From NCBI GenBank assembly GCA_945921235.1, contig CAMEKH010000002.1, forward strand, positions 1 through 62,122: 62,122 nt of DNA, read 5' to 3'. Origin of the DNA: an uncultured Prevotellaceae bacterium (lineage in GTDB: Bacteria; Bacteroidota; Bacteroidia; Bacteroidales; Muribaculaceae). The translations under genes and the position numbers were made by a program. The notes beneath the pieces were generated by a model. The model saw nothing but the letters and a program-made list of their open reading frames with translations. It did not search any database and was not told the origin of the DNA. Below are positions 8,536-18,358 of this stretch, piece after piece; position 1 is the stretch's first letter, and each line of letters starts with the position of its first letter.

Positions 8536-10671
8536 ATGAGACCAAATTTTAAAAATATAGATATTGCAACCGATGCTTTTAATGTTAAGCATAATGAGAT
8601 TGCTGAAGGCGAAAAATGGATAACTCCCGAGCTTATTCCTGTAAAGCCTATTTACACAAAAAAGGATTTGGAGGGACTTGAGCACCTCGAATATGTGGCA
8701 GGAATACCTCCGTATTTGCGTGGTCCGTATAGTGGTATGTATGCAATGCGTCCGTGGACAATACGTCAATATGCCGGATTCTCTACAGCCGCCGAATCCA
8801 ATGCGTTCTATCGTCGTAATCTGGCATCAGGACAGAAAGGACTGTCGGTGGCATTTGACCTTGCCACTCACCGCGGTTATGATGCCGACCATCCCCGTGT
8901 AGTGGGTGATGTGGGCAAAGCCGGTGTGTCGATATGCTCTATTGAGGATATGAAAGTGCTTTTCGATGGAATACCATTGAACAAGATGTCGGTTTCGATG
9001 ACAATGAATGGAGCCGTACTACCGGTATTGGCATTCTATATCAATGCCGGATTAGAGCAGGGCGCAAAACTCGATGAGATGGCAGGAACCATTCAGAATG
9101 ATATTCTGAAGGAATTTATGGTGCGTAACACATATATTTATCCACCGAAATTCTCAATGAAGATTATTGCTGATATTTTTGAGTACACTTCTCAAAATAT
9201 GCCTAAGTTCAATTCTATTTCTATTTCGGGATACCACATGCAGGAAGCCGGTGCAACATGTGATATTGAGCTTGCCTACACACTATCCGATGGACTTGAA
9301 TACCTCCGTGCAGGAGTCAATGCAGGCATGAATATCGATGCATTCGCTCCGCGTCTGTCATTCTTCTGGGCAATAGGTATGAACTTCTTTATGGAGATTG
9401 CCAAGATGCGTGCTGCACGTATGCTATGGGCAAAGATTGTAAAGCAGTTCAATCCACAGAATCCCAAATCGCTTGCATTGCGTACACACTGCCAGACTTC
9501 AGGCTGGTCGTTGACCGAGCAAGACCCGTTCAACAACGTAGGACGTACTTGTATTGAGGCCATGGGAGCCGCACTCGGACATACACAGTCGCTTCACACG
9601 AATGCACTTGATGAGGCTATTGCATTGCCAACTGACTTCTCGGCGCGCATAGCACGAAACACTCAGATATATATTCAAGAAGAAACTTACATCACTAAGG
9701 AGATTGACCCATGGGCAGGTTCATACTATGTGGAGGCTCTTACTAATGAGATTGCACATAAGGCATGGGAACACTTGCAGGAAATAGAGAAACTTGGCGG
9801 TATGGCTAAGGCTATCGAAACCGGAATTCCCAAGATGCGCATCGAAGAGGCTGCTGCTCGCACACAAGCAAGAATTGACTCGGGTAAGCAGACAATAGTT
9901 GGTGTGAATAAATATCGTCTTGCCAAGGAAGCTCCTATTGATATTCTTGAAATTGATAACACTGAGGTCCGCAAGGAGCAAATAGAGCGTCTTGAGGTGC
10001 TTCGTGCCAATCGTGATGAGGCTGCCGTGAAGAGCGCTCTTGCAGCTATAACCGAGTGTGTGAAGACCGGCGAAGGCAACTTGCTTGACCTCGCAGTGAA
10101 GGCTGCAGCCGTGAGAGCTTCATTAGGAGAAATTTCAGATGCCTGCGAGGAAGTCGTAGGACGTTATAAAGCAGTAATTAAAACTATTTCAGGCGTGTAT
10201 TCATCAGAAACTAAAAACGACCCCGATTTTGAGAAGGCTAAGCAGATGTGTGCCGACTTTGCAAAGAAAGAAGGACGTCAGCCACGTATTATGATAGCCA
10301 AAATGGGACAAGATGGACATGACCGTGGAGCAAAGGTTGTAGCTACCGGTTATGCTGATTGTGGATTCGATGTGGATATGGGACCATTGTTCCAGACTCC
10401 AGCAGAGGCTGCGCGTCAGGCTGTCGAGAACGATGTGCATATTCTTGGTGTGTCGTCGCTTGCCGCCGGACACAAGACTCTTATTCCACAAGTTATCGAT
10501 GAGCTGAAGAAACTCGGACGTGAAGATATTGTTGTGATTGCCGGTGGTGTAATTCCTGTTCAAGACTATGACTTCTTGTACAAAGCCGGTGTTGCCGCTA
10601 TTTTCGGTCCCGGTACTCCGATTACTAAATCGGCAATAAAGATGATAGAGATTCTTAACGGTGAGGAGTAA
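8536..10671 (+). CDS. mutB: Methylmalonyl-CoA mutase large (alpha) subunit
   Basis: Catalytic subunit, 711 residues. The TIM barrel binds methylmalonyl-CoA (for example [18 protein letters not shown]), and the C-terminal cobalamin domain (about 580-711) carries DGHDRG, the lower-ligand DxHxxG histidine motif, then the SxL loop (VSSLAAGH) and GGVIP. It is co-transcribed with mutA and closed by a strong hairpin. Together the two subunits point to propionate formation from succinate or its reverse. No epimerase, MeaB-like chaperone or carboxylase gene is adjacent. Confidence 0.98.
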   Translation: MRPNFKNIDIATDAFNVKHNEIAEGEKWITPELIPVKPIYTKKDLEGLEHLEYVAGIPPYLRGPYSGMYAMRPWTIRQYAGFSTAAESNAFYRRNLASGQKGLSVAFDLATHRGYDADHPRVVGDVGKAGVSICSIEDMKVLFDGIPLNKMSVSMTMNGAVLPVLAFYINAGLEQGAKLDEMAGTIQNDILKEFMVRNTYIYPPKFSMKIIADIFEYTSQNMPKFNSISISGYHMQEAGATCDIELAYTLSDGLEYLRAGVNAGMNIDAFAPRLSFFWAIGMNFFMEIAKMRAARMLWAKIVKQFNPQNPKSLALRTHCQTSGWSLTEQDPFNNVGRTCIEAMGAALGHTQSLHTNALDEAIALPTDFSARIARNTQIYIQEETYITKEIDPWAGSYYVEALTNEIAHKAWEHLQEIEKLGGMAKAIETGIPKMRIEEAAARTQARIDSGKQTIVGVNKYRLAKEAPIDILEIDNTEVRKEQIERLEVLRANRDEAAVKSALAAITECVKTGEGNLLDLAVKAAAVRASLGEISDACEEVVGRYKAVIKTISGVYSSETKNDPDFEKAKQMCADFAKKEGRQPRIMIAKMGQDGHDRGAKVVATGYADCGFDVDMGPLFQTPAEAARQAVENDVHILGVSSLAAGHKTLIPQVIDELKKLGREDIVVIAGGVIPVQDYDFLYKAGVAAIFGPGTPITKSAIKMIEILNGEE

Positions 10672-10695
10672 TACTCCGCTCTGTTAATTCGAGAT

Positions 10696-10739
10696 AAAAG
10701 ATGTCGCACCACAGAAAAAACGGGGGTGCGGCATCTTTT
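10696..10739 (+). terminator. Intrinsic terminator after mutB
   Basis: AAAAGATGTCGCACC (10696-10710) pairs with GGTGCGGCATCTTTT (10725-10739) with a single G-T wobble and a 14-base A-rich loop, ending in TTTTG. Confidence 0.85.
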
Positions 10740-10864
10740 GTATTATGATGTGTTGCGAAGTACTCTGTGAGATGTTAATTCAAGTGTATTGATTGTGCGG
10801 CGATAAAGCATAACATTTATTTAATTTTTTATCAGTTTCTTCTCGTTATTTCGAAATAATTCCG

Positions 10865-10872
10865 TAAATTTG
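10865..10872 (+). promoter_or_regulatory. -7 box (TAAATTTG) for the PD40 protein-amidase operon
   Basis: TAAATTTG fits TAnnTTTG and lies 51 bases before the ATG at 10923. The upstream TTG element is not clear. Confidence 0.45.
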
Positions 10873-10922
10873 AAAAAAACTATTAAACAACTAGTTATTA
10901 ACCCTATAATATTAACCTAAAA

Positions 10923-11852
10923 ATGAAAAAGAAATCGTTTATCGCACTCACTTTGTGTGCAGTGTGTGGAGTTTCTTCTATTGCTCAACCTATAGGTGCA
11001 AGCAAGCCTGAATTACTCCTAAAGTATGAACACGGATTAATGGCACCCGTGTGGTCGCCAACAGGCGATAGAATAGCAGTAACAACCGACAACTACACCG
11101 GCATCTTAGTTGCCGACGCCAATGGCTCTAACCTTATGCCATTAACTCAAGAGGCAGGTGCGGGCTACAAAATGTGCTGGAGCAACGATGGCTCAATGAT
11201 TCTCGGCAGAACAAATGTAGAGGAAAACCGACTTATGCTTCACGAAGTGAAAGTGTGGAATGTGAACAATGGCAGCTCTCGCACGATTATCGAAAAAACA
11301 AGAGAAATCACAGGCACTCCTCTTTGGGAAAATGCAGGCAACGTTGCAGTGGCTTATCGCTCGGGTATTAAATCTTTCAACCTTAAAACTTCTAAAGAAA
11401 GAATTTTATCGCAGAGCAACGTTTATTCCATTATGGTGAATGACCCAGCCAATGCTGCTTGTAAAATCTCTTCATTAAAGGAATTTGAGGGCAAAATAAT
11501 CATAAATCCGTCAATTTCAGCCGATAATAGCACTATAGCATTTCAAATTCCCGGCAAAGGAATCTACACTTGTACCGCCGATGGCTCTCAAGTGAAATTC
11601 ATCTGTAAAGGCTCTCACCCTACATGGTTGCCCGATGGAAAAACAATTGTCTACACCGTAGTATCAGACGATGGAAGTCGTTTCACCGAATCACATTTAT
11701 TTGCAATAAATACCACTACTATGAAATCGGTGGAACTGGTGGGCGGTTCCGATATCATTCCTCTCACTCCGGCAGTTTCACCCGACGGGAAAAAGGTGGC
11801 TTTCGAGAATGCCGCCGATGCAGCGATTTATGTAATATCTCTTAAATACTAA
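10923..11852 (+). CDS. Secreted TolB-like PD40 beta-propeller protein
   Basis: 309 residues with a signal peptide (MKKKSFIALTLCAVCGVSSIA, cleavage near Ala21-Gln22). At least five WD40-like PD40 blades are recognisable by S-x-D/T-G-x-x-I-A-type repeats: SPTGDRIAVTTD, SNDGSMILGR, SADNSTIAF, LPDGKTIVYT and SPDGKKVAFE. The fold is that of TolB-type propellers, but it lacks the N-terminal TolB domain and no pal/tol genes are near, so it should not be called TolB. It precedes the amidase gene by 13 bases, so the two are likely co-expressed in the envelope. Its partner is unknown. Confidence 0.85.
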   Translation: MKKKSFIALTLCAVCGVSSIAQPIGASKPELLLKYEHGLMAPVWSPTGDRIAVTTDNYTGILVADANGSNLMPLTQEAGAGYKMCWSNDGSMILGRTNVEENRLMLHEVKVWNVNNGSSRTIIEKTREITGTPLWENAGNVAVAYRSGIKSFNLKTSKERILSQSNVYSIMVNDPANAACKISSLKEFEGKIIINPSISADNSTIAFQIPGKGIYTCTADGSQVKFICKGSHPTWLPDGKTIVYTVVSDDGSRFTESHLFAINTTTMKSVELVGGSDIIPLTPAVSPDGKKVAFENAADAAIYVISLKY

Positions 11853-11865
11853 AAACTTTTGGAGC

Positions 11866-14427
11866 ATGAAAAATATTAAATCTATCATAGGAAAAAGCAT
11901 ATTAGCTATTGCCGCTATTGCTATTACGTCTCCTTGCATTATGTCGATTGAAAAATCGACCGGTTGGGGCGATTTCAAGTTATTCCTTGACCCGGGACAC
12001 TCCGGGCGCGAGAATAGAGGTCTTTGGGGATATTCTGAAGCCCAAAAAGTGCTTAGCATAGCACTCACTACCAAAGAATATTTGCTGAATTACACCGATA
12101 TGCCGGCTGAAAACATCAAACTTTGTCGCAAAACCGAGGCAGAAAGCGTTTCTCTCGAGGAGCGCTCTGACATGGCTAATGCGTGGGGTGCTGATTTCTA
12201 TTATTCGATTCACTCGGATGCTTCGGCCACAGTGAACACCACGGTTACTCTTTTTGGTGGTTGGCGCAACAATGGTGTGGAAGTGGAAAAAACACCTAAC
12301 GGCGGAAAGGCTTTTGGAGAGTTTCTTAACCCTAATCTCACTGGGGTAATGCGAATCACCACTCGAGGAAATTGGTACGACCGTTGCTACTACGACCGCT
12401 CGCCGCAAACCCATGCAAACCAATATCCGTATCTCTCGGTAAATCGACGTTCGAATATGGCATCTCTCCTTAGCGAAGGTGGATACCACACTATTGCTTC
12501 TCAGCAACAGCTCAACATTAATAAGGATTACAAGCGCCTTGAGGCTTTTGCTGCGTTCCAATCAATTCTCAGTTACCGCAATATGACAAAACCGGCACAG
12601 ACTTTTCTTGCAGGTATAATCACTAATTCTGAGAATGAAGTACCTATCGATGGCGTAAAAGTGGAAGTGGACGGACTATCCTACACAACCGATACTTGGG
12701 AAAGTGTTTTCAAGGATTATACCAGTAACCGCGACTTAATCCACAATGGGTTCTATCTTTTTGAAAATCTTGAAGCAGGAAAAACCGTTGAGGTGAAATT
12801 CTCAGCGCCGGGGTTCGACACAGTGACAAAAACCACTACTATAAAGTCTAACCCCGAAGGACAATCAAATGATAACATTACTTGGCTTGACATCGCCATG
12901 ACCTCAAACGCTCCGGCTAAAATCGCTACTACATCTATTGAGAATCCTGAATCTGTCACACCGGTTTACCCAATTATCCTCACTTTCTCGCGTAAAATGG
13001 ATAAACAATCGGTGGAGAAGGCGTTCTCTATCAGCAATAACGGCGAAGTGGCTCTAACGTGGACTAACGATTACACACTGAGCATTGATGTCTCAAAATT
13101 GGTCCCACTCAGCTCTTACACTATCACAATTGACGGCTCTATTGCAAAAAACTCCCAGACAGGTCAACTATTTGACGGTAATGGAGATGGAATAGGTGGT
13201 GATAATTATTCCGTTACTATTACTATGGCTGAGCCCGATGTTACTCCCGCTAATGTAGTTTCTACCGACCCGGCTATCAATGGCGAGGTCAAATTCACTC
13301 TTCGTCCTGTAGTGCGCATAGAATATGACGAAATTCTTGATTGGAACGATGATAAATATGGCAATTCCCTCACTGTTACCGACAAGGATAATAACGAATA
13401 CGAAGGCGTGCTGACTCACACCATAATAAATGAAGCGTCTGTGCTTCACTTCTTCTTCAAGAACGACTTGCCTCTCGATAAATGTTTCATCGTGAAAGTG
13501 AAAGGTGGAATTGCCGACTTATCAGGCAACTTGACCGATGATTTCAGTTTTAAATTCTTATCGGAGTATCGCGACATAGTATCTACCGAGGTGTTGCACC
13601 AACTTAATGACGTTTCAGGATTCTGGGCTCCCGATGGCTCCGGTTCTTCTTCGGGACTCACTCAAGAGGCTAATTATTGGACTTCGACCAACATTGGCGT
13701 GCGTCTCGACGACCAAAAGAGTGTGAAACTAAAATATGATTTCGACAAATCTTTCAGCGGTGGCTTATGGCAGATTCGTGAATACCATTCAATGCAAAAC
13801 ATCACACGTGCAACCAATGATGGTGTGCTTACATTCTGGCTCTACGGCGACGGCTCAAATAACTCTGTGAGCACGGCTCTACGCGTTCGCACCGGTAATA
13901 AAAACGGCGGTATTAAGTATAATCTCAAGCCGATTGACTTCCGCGGCTGGCATTTGATTTCTTGGGACTTAAAGAACGATAGTTATGAGGACTTTACAGG
14001 TGTTGATGCTCTTGCCGCCGATTGGCGTCTCGACAGCTTCTTCTTCAAGCACATCAATACCGACAACACTCCCGATGCACCGCAACAGGCATGGAAAGGC
14101 GAAGTGTGCTTTGATTTGCTGGAATTCACAAAATTCAACGAATCGGCTGTACGCACGGCTTCTTTCAGCGATATTACAGGAGTTGAAGAAATTAATTCAG
14201 CAAATGATGCTATAAAAGTCATTACTGACATCGACAATATCACTGTGTTTGCCGACACGGATATTGCCACAATTGATATCTACAGCATTGCAGGTGCTAA
14301 AGTCATTACAGCAAATCCCCTTACAATGCGCACATCTCTTCCGCTCTCTAATCTTGAGTCGGGACTTTACATTGTGAGCATAACTACTGTAGATGGCTCT
14401 TCTTTGACAAAGAAATTCATCAAATAA
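11866..14427 (+). CDS. Secreted N-acetylmuramoyl-L-alanine amidase with Ig-like domains and a T9SS C-terminal signal
   Basis: 853 residues. The start is supported by GGAG just upstream of the ATG. After a signal peptide, an Amidase_3 zinc hydrolase occupies about 36-240: His45 in LDPGHSG, Glu58, His116 in YSIHSDAS and the catalytic-type Glu204 in LLSEGGYH. Next come a carboxypeptidase-like region (about 245-345), two SbsA-type Ig-like domains (about 350-570) and a lectin-like beta domain (about 575-760). The last 70 or so residues (DIYSIAGAKV...SGLYIVSI...KKFIK) match the type A T9SS sorting domain. It is therefore predicted to be exported through the outer membrane and cell-surface attached or released. 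Whether it cuts peptidoglycan or another polymer is not shown; relatives are often misnamed xanthan lyase. Confidence 0.88.
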   Translation: MKNIKSIIGKSILAIAAIAITSPCIMSIEKSTGWGDFKLFLDPGHSGRENRGLWGYSEAQKVLSIALTTKEYLLNYTDMPAENIKLCRKTEAESVSLEERSDMANAWGADFYYSIHSDASATVNTTVTLFGGWRNNGVEVEKTPNGGKAFGEFLNPNLTGVMRITTRGNWYDRCYYDRSPQTHANQYPYLSVNRRSNMASLLSEGGYHTIASQQQLNINKDYKRLEAFAAFQSILSYRNMTKPAQTFLAGIITNSENEVPIDGVKVEVDGLSYTTDTWESVFKDYTSNRDLIHNGFYLFENLEAGKTVEVKFSAPGFDTVTKTTTIKSNPEGQSNDNITWLDIAMTSNAPAKIATTSIENPESVTPVYPIILTFSRKMDKQSVEKAFSISNNGEVALTWTNDYTLSIDVSKLVPLSSYTITIDGSIAKNSQTGQLFDGNGDGIGGDNYSVTITMAEPDVTPANVVSTDPAINGEVKFTLRPVVRIEYDEILDWNDDKYGNSLTVTDKDNNEYEGVLTHTIINEASVLHFFFKNDLPLDKCFIVKVKGGIADLSGNLTDDFSFKFLSEYRDIVSTEVLHQLNDVSGFWAPDGSGSSSGLTQEANYWTSTNIGVRLDDQKSVKLKYDFDKSFSGGLWQIREYHSMQNITRATNDGVLTFWLYGDGSNNSVSTALRVRTGNKNGGIKYNLKPIDFRGWHLISWDLKNDSYEDFTGVDALAADWRLDSFFFKHINTDNTPDAPQQAWKGEVCFDLLEFTKFNESAVRTASFSDITGVEEINSANDAIKVITDIDNITVFADTDIATIDIYSIAGAKVITANPLTMRTSLPLSNLESGLYIVSITTVDGSSLTKKFIK

Positions 14428-14449
14428 ACTGAAATTTCCCTACAACAAA

Positions 14450-14483
14450 ATCAGGGTGAGCTTCAATTGAAGTTCACCCTGAT
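14450..14483. terminator. Bidirectional terminator between the amidase gene and groL
   Basis: ATCAGGGTGA (14450-14459) pairs with TCACCCTGAT (14474-14483), and inside it CTTC-AATT-GAAG continues the stem after one mismatch. It is a nearly perfect long hairpin shared by convergent genes. Confidence 0.8.
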
Positions 14484-14512
14484 TGTTATAATTAGTTATC
14501 TTCGGCTTTTTT

Positions 14513-16150
14513 TTACATCATGCCGCCCATGCCACCCATACCGGGATTTGGCATTGCCGGTGCCGGATTCTCCTCTTTCTTTTCAGCAATTACGCATTCA
14601 GTGGTAAGGAACATTCCAGCTATTGATGCAGCATTCTCAAGTGCCACACGCGTAACTTTTGCAGGGTCAATTACTCCCGACTTAAGCAAGTGCTCAAACT
14701 TGTCGGTACGCGCATTGTAACCAAAGTCGCCTTCGCCTTCTTTTACTTTTTGAACGATTACAGCACCCTCCAAACCGGCATTTGCCACAATCTGGCGAAG
14801 AGGCTCCTCAATTGCACGACGTATGATTTCAATACCTGTAGTTTCATCGTCGTTATCGCCCTTAAAGTCATCAAGGCTCTTGATTGCACGGATATAAGCT
14901 ACACCTCCACCCGGTACAATGCCTTCAGCTACAGCTGCACGAGTTGCACTCAAAGCATCATCTACACGGTCTTTCTTCTCTTTCATCTCCACTTCAGATG
15001 GCGCACCAATATAAAGCACGGCTACTCCACCTGCAAGTTTTGCAAGACGCTCTTGGAGTTTTTCCTTGTCGTACGATGACTTGGTGATTTCAATCTGAGC
15101 TTTAATCTGAGCAACACGCTCTGCAATGCAATCTTTCTCACCATCACCGTTCACGATTGTAGTATTTTCCTTATTCACTGTAACTTTCTCGGCACTACCA
15201 AGCAAGTCGATTGTAGCGGCCTCAAGTGTCAAGCCTTTCTCTTCAGAAATTACCACACCTTTGGTAAGGATAGCGATATCTTGAAGCATCTCCTTGCGAC
15301 GGTCGCCGAAGCCAGGGGCCTTCACGGCGCACACTTTCAATGAGCCGCGCAAGCGGTTGACAACTAATGTAGCCAAAGCCTCACTATCTACATCTTCTGC
15401 AATAATAAGCAACGGACGTCCGCTCTGTGCAGTCGATTCAAGGATTGGGAGCATATCCTTCAAAGAAGAAATCTTCTTATCATAGAGAAGAATATAAGGA
15501 TGGTCCATTTCACACTCCATTTTCTCCGAGTTAGTTACGAAATAGGGTGAGATATATCCGCGGTCGAATTGCATACCCTCCACTACATCTACGCTCGTAT
15601 CGGTTCCTTTTGCCTCTTCTACCGTAATCACTCCCTCTTTTTTCACTTTCTTCATTGCCTCAGCAATAAGTTTGCCAATTTCAGCGTCGTTATTAGCTGA
15701 TACTCGTGCAACATTTTCTATCTTCTCAAAATCGTCGCCCACTTCTTCAGCCTGAGCCTTGATAGCCTCTACAACTTTAGCCACAGCTTTGTCAATACCA
15801 CGCTTGATATCGATAGGATTTGCTCCTGCGGCAACATTCTTCAATCCGGTGTTGACAATTGACTGTGCAAGGACTGTAGCAGTTGTTGTTCCATCGCCGG
15901 CATCATCACCCGTCTTCGATGCCACTTCTTTCACCAATTGTGCACCCATGTTCTGGAACTGGTCATCAAGTTCCACTTCTTTTGCCACAGTTACACCATC
16001 TTTAGTAATGTGAGGAGCACCGAATTTCTTCTCAATAATAACGTTGCGTCCTTTAGGACCAAGTGTTACTTTCACGGCATTGCTCAATGCATCAACGCCT
16101 TTTTTAAGCTCTTCACGGGCTTTAATATCGAATTTAATTTCTTTTGCCAT
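14513..16150 (-). CDS. groL: Chaperonin GroEL (60 kDa)
   Basis: ATP-driven folding chamber subunit, 545 residues, the normal family length. The N-terminal [35 protein letters not shown]-type segment, the ATP-binding [10 protein letters not shown] and the C-terminal Gly-Met tail (GGMGGMM) are all present. It lies 34 bases after groS on the same strand and forms the usual groSL operon. No CIRCE element is present in the upstream region, so heat control must work another way. Confidence 0.99.
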   Translation of the reverse strand: MAKEIKFDIKAREELKKGVDALSNAVKVTLGPKGRNVIIEKKFGAPHITKDGVTVAKEVELDDQFQNMGAQLVKEVASKTGDDAGDGTTTATVLAQSIVNTGLKNVAAGANPIDIKRGIDKAVAKVVEAIKAQAEEVGDDFEKIENVARVSANNDAEIGKLIAEAMKKVKKEGVITVEEAKGTDTSVDVVEGMQFDRGYISPYFVTNSEKMECEMDHPYILLYDKKISSLKDMLPILESTAQSGRPLLIIAEDVDSEALATLVVNRLRGSLKVCAVKAPGFGDRRKEMLQDIAILTKGVVISEEKGLTLEAATIDLLGSAEKVTVNKENTTIVNGDGEKDCIAERVAQIKAQIEITKSSYDKEKLQERLAKLAGGVAVLYIGAPSEVEMKEKKDRVDDALSATRAAVAEGIVPGGGVAYIRAIKSLDDFKGDNDDETTGIEIIRRAIEEPLRQIVANAGLEGAVIVQKVKEGEGDFGYNARTDKFEHLLKSGVIDPAKVTRVALENAASIAGMFLTTECVIAEKKEENPAPAMPNPGMGGMGGMM

Positions 16151-16184
16151 AATAAATATCCTTTCCTATTTTTCGAGATTGTAA

Positions 16185-16460
16185 TTATTTTTCAATAATC
16201 GCCAATATATCCGATTGACGCATCATCAAATATTTTACTCCATCAAATTCCAATTCTGTTCCGGAATACTTGCCATAAAGCACGGTATCGCCCACTTTCA
16301 CTACCATAGCTTCATCTTTTGTGCCATTGCCGATAGCTTTTACAGTACCTTTTAATGGTTTTTCCTTTGCTGAATCAGGAATAATAATACCTCCGCTTGT
16401 TACTTCCTCAGCGGCTGCCGGTTCAATAAGAACTCTGTCTGATAATGGTTTAACGTTCAT
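16185..16460 (-). CDS. groS: Co-chaperonin GroES (10 kDa)
   Basis: Lid of the GroEL chamber, 91 residues. It starts [19 protein letters not shown], carries the mobile loop ([15 protein letters not shown]) and the roof/C-terminal part ([30 protein letters not shown]). It is first in the groS-groL operon. I find no TAnnTTTG box upstream, unlike most genes here, but the upstream region holds inverted repeats at 16541-16573 and 16585-16610. Confidence 0.99.
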   Translation of the reverse strand: MNVKPLSDRVLIEPAAAEEVTSGGIIIPDSAKEKPLKGTVKAIGNGTKDEAMVVKVGDTVLYGKYSGTELEFDGVKYLMMRQSDILAIIEK

Positions 16461-16540
16461 AATTATAAAAATTTAGATAATTCAACTTTAATTTATCGCT
16501 CAAGGTGTTGATAACCGCAAGCTTCGAATTGTTATATAGC

Positions 16541-16573
16541 ATATAGCGTGCCAATTCTTTCGGCACGCTATAT
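16541..16573. terminator. 12-bp perfect hairpin between the eptA-like gene and groS
   Basis: ATATAGCGTGCC (16541-16552) pairs perfectly with GGCACGCTATAT (16562-16573) around a 9-base loop. Neither side has a strong T-tract, so it may be a weak terminator of the upstream transferase gene or a leader structure of groS. Confidence 0.5.
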
Positions 16574-16584
16574 ATCTTGTCATT

Positions 16585-16610
16585 TTGTCATATCATCACA
16601 ACTATGACAA
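16585..16610. promoter_or_regulatory. Operator-like inverted repeat upstream of groS
   Basis: TTGTCATA (16585-16592) and TATGACAA (16603-16610) are perfect 8-bp arms with a 10-base spacer. Further TTGTCA-like half sites flank them (around 16578 and GACAATTTGTC at 16606-16616). The pattern suggests a protein-binding site, but the protein is unknown. Confidence 0.35.
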
Positions 16611-16651
16611 TTTGTCGTTATTGTTATATAATGTAGCAAGCGATATTTGCC

Positions 16652-18358
16652 CTAAGGATAGACCATACCGCTTTCTTTGAATTTAGCCACATCAAGTGCT
16701 CCCATTCCGGTTTCTTCTATGCCTATCGGCTCATTGTGGTCATTCAGATAATAACGCTTCATATTCTTAAATCCGTGGCTCGCAAGCGACAAGGAGTCAT
16801 CTCTATATGGGCTGGAAATACCACCAATTTGCATCATCGTGTGAAACATTTCTTTATTCACCGACACAGCTTTATCTACATTCTCCATCATAGCTGTCCA
16901 CTCTTCGGCATGACGCTCTATATAATCATTTGAGGCCCAGAAGATAAGCGGCACGCACAATTGATAATAAGATGGAATAGGCGAAGCATGCAGAAACAGT
17001 TTTCGTGAATCATCGAAGATATCCTCTCCATGGTCCGACGTATAGGCTATAGCAGCCGAACCTCCCCACATTTTCAATGCTCCGATAAGGTGCGACAAGA
17101 ACCTATCGGTGTATCTTATAGTGTTGTCGTAGGCATTCAAAAGCATATCACGATTCTTGAATTTCGCTTCCATAGCAGTGTCGGGCTTGAAATATGAATC
17201 TTCAGCCCTATAGCGCTCTCTGTAATTAAAGTGCGACCCATAAGTATGTAAAACGACAAATACCTTCTGCTTTTTACATTCGGAAAGATGCTTAGCCATT
17301 ATTTTTAATAGTTCTTCATCATACACATTGGCTGTGGCGGGTAAATCCTCTTTTATGAAAGTGGAAAAATCAGCCTCTTCGCCAAAAAAATCTATAAATG
17401 AATGGTTTGGACGCTGATTGGATATAAACATTGTGTAAAATCCCGCCTCCTTAAATGCTGTGATAATACTCTTTTGCGAATATATATCATCGAACCGCTC
17501 GGCTGATACTGCCGAAAGTATCATAGGAACACTCTTGTGAGTGGTATTAGATTCGGTGAGTACATCTTTAAACACTGCAAGATTTTTTTCTGCAGCCAAT
17601 TCCGGTGTCGTGTTACGCTTATAACCATATAACCCGAAATTGCACGCCCGAGCAGTTTCGCCCACTACAAGCACATATATTTCACGCTCATCGGCTGAAT
17701 GCTCCGATTTAGCTTTGAACGTAAAATCTCGCGATGTTTCAAAATAGAATTTATTGCTCATCTGTCTGCCAATGGCAAGGCTCATATTATATGCTACATT
17801 CACCGGATATATATCATGGTGCAACGAAAACCTATCATTAAATATGTAGCAACATACTATCAGCACTGCACCTGCCATAATCCCTATAGCCGAGAGCCTG
17901 CGCTGTATTATCAAAAAGCGCTCCGAGAGTGTCGACTTATTCAGCCATGAACGAATCGATAGCACAATCATTGCTCCATAAATGGTAAAGACTATCACCA
18001 ATGCAGGAATCAAATTGCCAAGCAGTTCTTCTATCTCAACAGAATTAGTAGTTACAACGTTGAGAAACATATCCACAGCAATAACCGATTCGCCGAAGAG
18101 ATAGAGTAGCACTATCTGAAAAGCATCGTAGAAGATGAATAGAAATAATATCCAAAACATCTTTCCCGGCTTCTTGGCAAATGTGAAAAGATACCAAAAC
18201 ACCGAAAATGGCAACACGATATTGCATACTCTCGTTAATAATGGTAACCGCTCTGTGAAAAACAACACATAGTTAGGCAATGAAATCAGCACTACAAACA
18301 AAAAGAAAACAATGTGCTGATTATCTATCCACGATAATATTTTATTAAAATGCTTCAT
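16652..18358 (-). CDS. eptA: EptA-type phosphoethanolamine transferase (sulfatase fold)
   Basis: Inner-membrane enzyme of the alkaline-phosphatase/sulfatase superfamily that transfers phosphoethanolamine to lipid A or another envelope glycan. It has 568 residues from the ATG at 18358 (an alternative at 18418 would add 20 residues inside the upstream gene). About five membrane helices occupy residues 1-190, followed by a periplasmic catalytic domain with the nucleophile region VGETARACNFGLYGY and the metal motif YTSDHGEDI. The start overlaps the end of the Omp85-like gene by 14 bases, suggesting coupled translation. In related bacteria such enzymes reduce the net negative charge of lipid A; the exact acceptor here is inferred. 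Confidence 0.85.
   Translation of the reverse strand: MKHFNKILSWIDNQHIVFFLFVVLISLPNYVLFFTERLPLLTRVCNIVLPFSVFWYLFTFAKKPGKMFWILFLFIFYDAFQIVLLYLFGESVIAVDMFLNVVTTNSVEIEELLGNLIPALVIVFTIYGAMIVLSIRSWLNKSTLSERFLIIQRRLSAIGIMAGAVLIVCCYIFNDRFSLHHDIYPVNVAYNMSLAIGRQMSNKFYFETSRDFTFKAKSEHSADEREIYVLVVGETARACNFGLYGYKRNTTPELAAEKNLAVFKDVLTESNTTHKSVPMILSAVSAERFDDIYSQKSIITAFKEAGFYTMFISNQRPNHSFIDFFGEEADFSTFIKEDLPATANVYDEELLKIMAKHLSECKKQKVFVVLHTYGSHFNYRERYRAEDSYFKPDTAMEAKFKNRDMLLNAYDNTIRYTDRFLSHLIGALKMWGGSAAIAYTSDHGEDIFDDSRKLFLHASPIPSYYQLCVPLIFWASNDYIERHAEEWTAMMENVDKAVSVNKEMFHTMMQIGGISSPYRDDSLSLASHGFKNMKRYYLNDHNEPIGIEETGMGALDVAKFKESGMVYP

Noticed and set aside
10923-11852. Calling the PD40 protein TolB
   Set aside because: There is no TolB N-terminal domain and no tol-pal neighbourhood; only the propeller is shared.
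16461-16640. CIRCE element for groSL
   Set aside because: I looked for TTAGCACTC-N9-GAGTGCTAA on both strands; it is not present.
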